From assembly GCA_945877965.1 (NCBI GenBank), contig CAMCTH010000098.1, positions 1 to 11,134 on the forward strand: DNA of 11,134 nt, written 5' to 3'. The stretch comes from Planctomicrobium piriforme (GTDB taxonomy: Bacteria > Planctomycetota > Planctomycetia > Pirellulales > PNKZ01). Shown piece by piece: positions 5,770-11,134 of this stretch. Both the position numbers and the translations under genes were made by a program. Under the pieces are notes generated by a model. That model worked only from the letters and a program-made list of their open reading frames with translations, was not told the origin of the DNA and did no database searches. Each line of letters starts with the position of its first letter. Position 1 is the first letter of the stretch.

Positions 5770-8208
5770 TTAGTGATTGGTGATGAACTCTTGCGTATTG
5801 AACAGCGCCCAGACGATATCGCCCAGCGCCTCGGCCGTCGTCGCCGTCTCACGAAAGTAACGTTGGCAGCGAGCTATTTCTTCCTCGTTCGGCGGACGAC
5901 TGACGACCCGCAAATAGGCTTCGCGAATTAACGTGGTCGGCTCCGCCTGCTTTGGCAAGTTCTTCAGCCAACCGTCGGCGCGGTCGAGCGCCGTCTGGAT
6001 GTCGGCGTCGTTCCGCAGATAGACGGCCTGCAGCAGCGATGGATCGGGCTGTCGTTCGCAGTCGCAATTCGTCTTCCGAATCGGCTTGCCGAAGACCAGC
6101 ATCGGATACTCCATCCGCGATTCGTACGCCGGCGGCTGTTGCGCGATGTACCGAGCCATCAGTTCCTTCGTCGTGCCGATTGTCTTCATCGGTGCGGCCG
6201 TGGCCTGACGGATCGCGTCGACGACCGCCTCGGCCGGCAGTCTGCGCATGCGAGCCTTGCTGAACAGGCGATCGTCGTTGCGATTGGTCTCGTTCGGTCG
6301 CCAACTCAATTGATACGTGCGGCTATTGAGAATCGTGCGATGCAGATGCTTCACGTCGTAGCCGTGCTCGATAAAGTCATCCGCCAAGTACTGCAGCAAC
6401 TCACGATTGCTCGGCGGATTGCCCCGATTGAAATCGTCCGGAGGATCGACGATGCCGACTTCGAAGTAATGCGCCCAGACGCGATTCACAAACGACGGCG
6501 CGAAGTACGGATTCTCCTTCTCCAGCAGCCACTTCATCAGCGGCTCGCGCGGATCCTGATCGGCGGCGAGCGTCACCGGTTCGCCTCCCAGTATCCGTGC
6601 CGTCGGCGGTGCGGCGGGCTTGCCGTTCTTCGACTTCGGCGGCGGGGCGACGTAAACCTCGTAGAACGGCGCAGGCTTTCCTTCGCCCGCCCAGCGACGA
6701 AACGTCTGCCGTCGCTCGGCCGCCGTTTTCAGCTTCGCCACGCCCAACTCCGCTTCCAATCGCTTACGATCGTCGGCCGCGTCGGGATGCACTCCCTTCG
6801 ACACGCGATCGAACAGCGCCGAGAAGTCCTTAAAATCTTGCTGCGACCATTCATCGAACGGATGCTTGTGACACTGGGCGCAATCGAGTCGCACGCCCAT
6901 AAAGACATGCGCGAACGACAACGCCTTGTCGTCGGCCGTCGCCAAGTTGCCGCGGAACCAGTAGTACGGCATCATCGGCTGCGCAGCGAAGTCGGCCGGG
7001 TCGGTCTTGCGCAAGTACGAAACCTGCTCCTTCACGTAATCATCGTACGATTGCCCTGGCTTGCGACTGACCGCCAACACGATCCCGCGTGCGATCTCGT
7101 CGTAGCCGACGTTGTCGCGAATGCGGCGATGGAGCCAGGCATACCACTGATCGCCGGCGTCCTTGGCGTAGTCGGTGTTGCCCAACTCGGCTCCGGAGTT
7201 CAAGCCGGTCAGATCGCAGAGCAACGTCGTCCACCAGACGGCATACTCGGGCCTTTCCAAAAGTTCGTCGATCTTTCGCGCCCGTTTTTCGGCCGACTCA
7301 TCGGCCAAGAACGCTTCAATCTCCGCCGGCGACGGCAACGTCCCGCAGACGTCAAGGCTCGCGCGGCGCAGGAACTCGGCATCGGTGCACAGTTCCGCCG
7401 GCACGATTCCCAACTTGCGAAGTTTATCGACGACCAACTCGTCAACCCGCGTGGGAGTGGCGACCCGCGGGTATTTCGGCCCGACCTGATCGGATACGGG
7501 CCGCATGACCGGCACCGCCGCGACGGCTGAGTCATAACAGATGATCACATACGTGCTCCCCTTGCCGGTCGAGGCGACGCGACCATCGGCGTCGATCGTC
7601 GCGGTGCCGTCGTCGTTCGACGAATAGCGGGCAATGCACGTCACGTCCTCGCTCGCGCCGTCGCTCCAGTGGGCAATCACTTTCAACGAAGCCGATTGAA
7701 GCCGTTCGTCGAAGCGAATCTCCGTCGGCGTCACTTCCAGCTTCGTCAACTTCGCAGCCCGGACAGCTGGACCATTCGCGCCGCCAGCAATCCAGCGGCG
7801 GAGCACGTGATATTCCCAGCCGTCGATTTCGAACCGCTTGCCGCCGCCGTGGTCGTTCTCGTCGGTCGGTTTGGTGAGGATCATACTCGCAGCCGGCTTG
7901 GGGACGTCGACGCGCGGCGAGTCCTTCGACTTCAAGGCGGCCAAGTCGGATGCGAAGTCGTAGCCGAACATCGAGAGCCGAAAGCCCCCCTGCCCTTGAA
8001 ACGAACCGTGGCAGGCGCGCCCGTTGCAACCGAGCCGACCGAACAGCGGCACGATGTGGCGTTGAAAGTCCGGAACCTCGTTCAACGACTTCTCATCCGT
8101 CGCCGCATAACGTTCGCGCAGCGGCAACTGCTCGGCGGCCTGCCCCGTCGCCGCAGCGATCAAGAGGACCGTCGTCGGAATCAAACAAGCGAAACCCAAG
8201 CGAGACAT
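5770..8208 (-). CDS. Planctomycete cytochrome c protein (PSCyt1, BIG2, DUF1549, DUF1553)
   Basis: An 812-residue exported multidomain protein. Residues 1-25 form a signal peptide (LIPTTVLLIAAATGQAA). Residues about 45-145 form a PSCyt1 domain with the haem-type motif C61-NGRA-C66-H67 (CX4CH), followed by GGFRLSMFGYD. Residues about 153-236 look like an Ig-like BIG2 domain (KLEVTPTEI, WSDGASEDVT, ATIDADGRV). Residues about 254-465 are DUF1549 (PSCyt2), starting at VDELVVDKL, with RRASLDVCGTLPSPAEIEAF and a canonical haem motif C443-AQ-C446-H447 in DCAQCHKHPFDEW. Residues about 560-800 are DUF1553 (PSD1), with FVNRVWAHYFEVGIV, SNRELLQYLADDF and the conserved CDCER (715-719). These proteins are abundant in Planctomycetota and are thought to be periplasmic redox or polymer-degradation proteins; the reaction is unknown. 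The start at 8208 is preferred over one six codons upstream because GAGGGGAG lies 6 bases before it. It is co-directional with DUF1501, 22 bases downstream. Confidence 0.95.
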   Translation of the reverse strand: MSRLGFACLIPTTVLLIAAATGQAAEQLPLRERYAATDEKSLNEVPDFQRHIVPLFGRLGCNGRACHGSFQGQGGFRLSMFGYDFASDLAALKSKDSPRVDVPKPAASMILTKPTDENDHGGGKRFEIDGWEYHVLRRWIAGGANGPAVRAAKLTKLEVTPTEIRFDERLQSASLKVIAHWSDGASEDVTCIARYSSNDDGTATIDADGRVASTGKGSTYVIICYDSAVAAVPVMRPVSDQVGPKYPRVATPTRVDELVVDKLRKLGIVPAELCTDAEFLRRASLDVCGTLPSPAEIEAFLADESAEKRARKIDELLERPEYAVWWTTLLCDLTGLNSGAELGNTDYAKDAGDQWYAWLHRRIRDNVGYDEIARGIVLAVSRKPGQSYDDYVKEQVSYLRKTDPADFAAQPMMPYYWFRGNLATADDKALSFAHVFMGVRLDCAQCHKHPFDEWSQQDFKDFSALFDRVSKGVHPDAADDRKRLEAELGVAKLKTAAERRQTFRRWAGEGKPAPFYEVYVAPPPKSKNGKPAAPPTARILGGEPVTLAADQDPREPLMKWLLEKENPYFAPSFVNRVWAHYFEVGIVDPPDDFNRGNPPSNRELLQYLADDFIEHGYDVKHLHRTILNSRTYQLSWRPNETNRNDDRLFSKARMRRLPAEAVVDAIRQATAAPMKTIGTTKELMARYIAQQPPAYESRMEYPMLVFGKPIRKTNCDCERQPDPSLLQAVYLRNDADIQTALDRADGWLKNLPKQAEPTTLIREAYLRVVSRPPNEEEIARCQRYFRETATTAEALGDIVWALFNTQEFITNH

Positions 8209-8214
8209 GAGGGA

Positions 8215-8222
8215 CTCCCCTC
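8215..8222 (-). promoter_or_regulatory. Ribosome binding site of the cytochrome c gene
   Basis: GAGGGGAG on the minus strand, 6 bases before the ATG at 8208. It overlaps the alternative start codon six codons upstream, so it favours 8208. Confidence 0.6.
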
Positions 8223-8402
8223 GCAATCCGTCGGTGTGGGAAGAACAGGCGTGAAGTTTAGGCAGGAGACGGCCGCACCGCGAACCGCCACCTATGACGA
8301 TAGATCAGTTCGGCGGAAGAATCCATCGCCGCGAGCACAATTTGCCGCAAAACCTTCCTGCTCGGCGCAACGCGACGCCGTCGGCAACCGTGCGACGCCG
8401 GC
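8223..8402. other. Intergenic region between VWA gene and cytochrome c gene
   Basis: This should hold the 3' end of the VWA transcript and the promoter of the DUF1549/DUF1501 operon. I see no U-tailed hairpin and no clear -35/-10 pair. The 9-base sequence GCGACGCCG occurs twice, 20 bases apart (8372-8380 and 8392-8400), just after the VWA stop. It is short and GC-rich and may be chance. Confidence 0.4.
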
Positions 8403-9614
8403 TTATTTCAACCGCGCACTCTCGGCGAACTGGCGCAGGTCGGCTCCCTTGAGCACCGCGGCCAGCAGGTCCGGCAGTCGATCCGGAATGCATCCGAAGC
8501 AAGGCATGCCGAGCTTCGCCAAGCGGCCGGCCAGGTCGGCATTGTACGACGGTTGCCCTTGATCCGAAATCGCCAACAGCGTGACGGCCTTGATGCCGCT
8601 CGCCAACAAGAACTCCATCTTGCTCACGAACCGCTTTTCGTTCGGGCTCGTGTCGTGCAGGTCGGCTAGCAAGATGTACAGCGTCTTCGCCGGCGTGTGC
8701 ATGAACCGTTCGCAATAACTCGTCGCTTTCCAATAGTCTTCGGCTCCACCGAGTTGTACGCCGAACAGCAAGTCGACCGGATCGCTGCAGTGCTCCGTCA
8801 GATCGACGACCTCATCGTGATTGAACGCCACGACGTGCGTCTCGACCGCCGGCATGCTCGCCAGAATCGCTCCCATGATGCCGCCGTAAATAAGCGACGA
8901 CGCCATCGAGCCCGACTGATCCATCGCGATGATCACGTTCCATTCGTTCTGCCGGCGACGACGTTGAAAGAACGAGATCCGCTCCGGCACCAGCGTCCCC
9001 AACTCGGGACGATAGTTCTTCAAGTTGCGGCGAATCGTCCGCGGCCAATCGAGATTCGCCATGCTCGCCAACGGCGAATGTTGATTCCGATCGAGGCTGC
9101 CGCGCACGGCCTGCACGAATTGTGATTCCAACCGCTTGCGGACCTCTTCGACCACGCAACGAACCAAGTCGCGGGCGGCCGCCTTCGCCTTGTCCGGCAC
9201 CAGCTCTTTCAGCGCCAACACCGCGCTCGCCAGATCGACCGACGGCTCGACGTTCGCCATGATCTCCGGCTCGAACAGCAGTTCCTTCAGACCCCGCCGC
9301 TCGATCGCATCGTGCTGCAGCAGCACGACCACATCCTTGGGAAAGAACGTCCGAATCTGTCCCAGCCAGCGGGCGACGCGCGGCATCGAGCGTCCCTTGA
9401 CCGAACCGTGCGGTCCGCCGTCGGGCTTCCGGCTCCATTCGTCGCGGCTGATCTCCTGATCGCTTTCACCGGCGTAGATCGCCTCGAGCGCTTCGTCCAT
9501 CTCCGTCTGCTCCGCCGAGAGCGTGCAGCCGCCGCCGTAGGTAGCGAGGCACTCCTGGGATTCTTTCCCCAGCACAAGACGCCAACGTTGCAATTGCTCA
9601 GGACTGATCGGCAT
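8403..9614 (-). CDS. VWA domain protein of the DUF5682/MoxR-associated (YehP-like) type
   Basis: A 403-residue protein with no signal peptide or membrane segment, so probably cytoplasmic. The N-terminal half (1-220) is mostly helical and charged. The C-terminal half is a von Willebrand A domain: WNVIIAMDQSGSM (225-237) carries the metal-site (MIDAS) DxSxS motif with Asp232, Ser234 and Ser236, and LADLHD (316-321) supplies the later Asp (D318). The usual central motif resembling GGTD reads GGAED (289-293), lacking the coordinating Thr. The sequence resembles YehP-type VWA proteins, which work with MoxR AAA+ ATPases; such pairs commonly act as chaperone-like or metal-insertase complexes, and the substrate here is unknown. 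The start at 9614 (ATG) lies 8 bases after the DUF5682 stop with a weak GAGAA ahead of it. An alternative GTG at 9626 overlaps that stop (GTGA). Either way the two genes are translationally close and almost certainly one operon. Confidence 0.9.
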   Translation of the reverse strand: MPISPEQLQRWRLVLGKESQECLATYGGGCTLSAEQTEMDEALEAIYAGESDQEISRDEWSRKPDGGPHGSVKGRSMPRVARWLGQIRTFFPKDVVVLLQHDAIERRGLKELLFEPEIMANVEPSVDLASAVLALKELVPDKAKAAARDLVRCVVEEVRKRLESQFVQAVRGSLDRNQHSPLASMANLDWPRTIRRNLKNYRPELGTLVPERISFFQRRRRQNEWNVIIAMDQSGSMASSLIYGGIMGAILASMPAVETHVVAFNHDEVVDLTEHCSDPVDLLFGVQLGGAEDYWKATSYCERFMHTPAKTLYILLADLHDTSPNEKRFVSKMEFLLASGIKAVTLLAISDQGQPSYNADLAGRLAKLGMPCFGCIPDRLPDLLAAVLKGADLRQFAESARLK

Positions 9615-9622
9615 CGCGGTTC

Positions 9623-11134
9623 TCACAGGTCGTCGAAATTGAACTCATTGAGATCCTTGAGCTTCGTCTCTTCTTCTTCCGTCAACTTGGCTTCGAGCAT
9701 CTCGCCGACGACGTCGCCGCCGACCCCCCAGATCTCGCCGAGGTTTTCGGCGATCTGACGTTTCTCCCTCGCGCTGAACGCGCCGAACGCACGGCGCAGA
9801 AACACCAAGGCCCGGCGGAACTGGTCCTCGTCCAACGACGCGACGTACTCCGCCAACTGGCTCCATAACGTCTGGCGAGCGATCAACGCATGACGATTAC
9901 GCTGCGCCAAACCTTCGAACCACCCTGCCCCGAGATCGGCCGGCGCTCCCGGCGAAATGCGTCGCGAAACCTCGCGAGATAGATCCTCGTTGGGGATCAA
10001 ACCTCGTTCGAGTAGAATCGCGCAGGCATAGCCCGACAGGAACGGGTTCCGGTCGTCGGCTTCGGCCAAGCGCCGCAGCTCCGCGATCCACAACGGCTCG
10101 TCGACTTGATCGTGAAACTCCAAGCACGTTTTATTCAGCTCATCGACCGCGACGAGCATCTCCTTCGCGGCCGCCTGATCGCAGTTCGCCGTGCCGAACA
10201 AAGCCAGCGCACTCTGCACAAACAACTCTTCGATCAGGGGCATGAGCGGGGCGGCGTCGAACTTCCGAACGTCGCCGTCGCGAACGACCAGCCCCAGTTG
10301 CCAGGCTGCGCGGGCAGGCGCGATGAAGTCGCCGCTCGCGGCCGACAGTTCTTGCAGTCGACGTCGCGCCGCCTCCATCGCCTGCATCAAGCCGCATTCG
10401 CAGGCGTCGCGCACCAGCACCGCCGCCTCGGCGACGGAACCGCACGCTTCGAGCCGCGATTTGAACTTGTACGCCGCCGCCAGTTCGACCGTCTCCCCCA
10501 GCAGCACCGCCTCGACCAGCGCGATCTCACTCTCCGGACTCCATTGCAGTTGCCACTGCTCAGCCCAGGTGGCACCTTGCTGCCGTACGGCCATCGGTTT
10601 GACGAACGGAATCTCCAGAATTCGCAGCCGATGGAAAAACGATGAGCGGGCCAAGTCGAGAAAGGCCGCCTCGTCGCTCTTCGCACGACGATTTTCACGC
10701 AGGTCGAGTGACAGGTCTTGCTTGACGGTCGACTTATACTTCTCCAACCTTAAGCGTTTCAACTCACGCTCGAAATCGCTTTGGATCGAAGTGCGACTCA
10801 CCCCCTGCGGCAGTTCGCCGATGGCGGTGCCGACCTCGACGTGCGCGAGGGCATCTTTGACGGTCGTCAGTTCCCCTTGGCCGAGCAGCGTGACGGCGGC
10901 ATCGCGGAGATCGGCCAGCGTCGGGGCTGCGCCGTCCTTCAACGCGGTCAGCGTTTCAGCCAGGCGGACGCCGTCGATTACTTCGGCCGTCGAGCGATGG
11001 ATGCCGTCTTGCCGCAGCTTGCGCGCGACCAACGACAGGTATCGCGACGACAGTTCTTTGACGCCTTGGCGACCGAGCGTCTGCCAGAGCAACTCGAAGT
11101 AGGCCGGCGCATGATTTCCCGCCCCGTAGCCCGA
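9623..11134 (-). CDS. DUF5682 (YehM-like) protein, 5' end cut off by window edge
   Basis: The frame is open from the window edge (11134) to the TGA at 9623-9625, giving the last 503 residues. The first visible residues, SGYGAGNHAPAYFELLW, are in mid-protein and resemble a conserved region of DUF5682 proteins, so the real start codon lies outside. A TTG at 11092 could be read as a start but interrupts this conserved stretch. The visible part is almost wholly alpha-helical and rich in Ala, Leu, Glu and Arg. It includes ELAAAYKFKSRLEACGSVAEA, two or three helical-repeat-like segments, and an acidic tail (LTEEEETKLKDLNEF). Family members I know are about 700-800 residues, so roughly one third is missing. 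There is no membrane segment; it is probably cytoplasmic. In E. coli, yehM sits with yehL (AAA+ ATPase), yehP (VWA) and yehQ (SWIM domain). Here the VWA gene follows directly, which supports the assignment. Its biochemical role is unknown. Confidence 0.85.
   Translation of the reverse strand, partial: SGYGAGNHAPAYFELLWQTLGRQGVKELSSRYLSLVARKLRQDGIHRSTAEVIDGVRLAETLTALKDGAAPTLADLRDAAVTLLGQGELTTVKDALAHVEVGTAIGELPQGVSRTSIQSDFERELKRLRLEKYKSTVKQDLSLDLRENRRAKSDEAAFLDLARSSFFHRLRILEIPFVKPMAVRQQGATWAEQWQLQWSPESEIALVEAVLLGETVELAAAYKFKSRLEACGSVAEAAVLVRDACECGLMQAMEAARRRLQELSAASGDFIAPARAAWQLGLVVRDGDVRKFDAAPLMPLIEELFVQSALALFGTANCDQAAAKEMLVAVDELNKTCLEFHDQVDEPLWIAELRRLAEADDRNPFLSGYACAILLERGLIPNEDLSREVSRRISPGAPADLGAGWFEGLAQRNRHALIARQTLWSQLAEYVASLDEDQFRRALVFLRRAFGAFSAREKRQIAENLGEIWGVGGDVVGEMLEAKLTEEEETKLKDLNEFNFDDL

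Noticed and set aside
6139..7530. 463-codon open frame on the plus strand opposite the cytochrome c gene
   Set aside because: It is antisense to a well-supported DUF1549/DUF1553 gene, is Arg/Gln/Val-rich with no recognisable motif, and is expected from the GC-rich codon use of the real gene.
8372..8400. 9-base direct repeat GCGACGCCG as an operator
   Set aside because: Short and built from common GC-rich words, and located right after the VWA stop instead of near a recognised promoter.
7669..8562. 297-codon plus-strand frame spanning the cytochrome gene start and the VWA gene end
   Set aside because: Shadow of two real minus-strand genes and their spacer; Arg/Ala-rich with no motif.
9624..9626. 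GTG start of the VWA gene overlapping the DUF5682 stop (GTGA)
   Set aside because: Possible through translational coupling, but the ATG at 9614 is the better start codon and loses only four residues; kept as an alternative.
11090..11092. TTG as the start of the DUF5682 gene
   Set aside because: The frame continues upstream without a stop to the window edge and encodes conserved-looking residues, so the gene is simply truncated.
10191..11102. 303-codon plus-strand frame opposite the DUF5682 gene
   Set aside because: Ser/Arg/Ala-rich low-complexity translation, antisense to a recognised gene; no ribosome binding site or motif.

Overview
The window looks like chromosomal DNA from a GC-rich member of the Planctomycetota. 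The strongest sign is the adjacent pair of a 'planctomycete cytochrome c' protein (PSCyt1, Ig-like/BIG2, DUF1549, DUF1553) and a Tat-exported DUF1501 protein, a pairing that is highly characteristic of this phylum. The two-membrane-segment leucine-rich-repeat protein and the secreted glycine-rich beta-helix protein fit the same host. I see no tRNA, rRNA, CRISPR array, transposase or attachment site.

There are eight coding regions, seven on the minus strand and one on the plus strand. From left to right: (1) 1-903 minus, the N-terminal 301 residues of an exported glycine-rich beta-helix surface protein that runs off the left edge; (2) 1223-2077 minus, a class 3 (fungal-lipase-like) alpha/beta hydrolase, followed by a good intrinsic terminator at 1174-1205; (3) 2095-2763 minus, a membrane-anchored leucine-rich-repeat protein 17 bases upstream of the lipase and probably co-transcribed with it; (4) 2961-4382 plus, a secreted beta-propeller-like protein divergent from gene 3; (5) 4443-5747 minus, DUF1501; (6) 5770-8208 minus, the multidomain cytochrome c protein, in an operon with gene 5; (7) 8403-9614 minus, a von Willebrand A (VWA) domain protein; (8) 9623-11134 minus, the C-terminal 503 residues of a DUF5682 (YehM-like) protein that runs off the right edge.

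Four modules can be inferred. Genes 8 and 7 are tightly coupled and look like part of a MoxR-ATPase/DUF5682/VWA system similar in make-up to the E. coli yehL-yehM-yehP-yehQ cluster; the ATPase, if present, should lie just beyond the right edge. Genes 6 and 5 form the standard planctomycete DUF1549/DUF1553 plus DUF1501 pair of exported proteins with unknown substrate. Genes 3 and 2 form a two-gene unit joining a membrane-bound LRR protein to an apparently cytoplasmic lipase. Genes 4 and 1 are separate exported proteins.

The most interesting items are the DUF5682-VWA pair (with an apparently altered VWA metal site), the LRR-lipase pair with a possible leaderless promoter, and the CX4CH haem motif of the cytochrome protein. 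None is clearly a wholly new system. Family names rest on motif recognition by eye, not on a database search.
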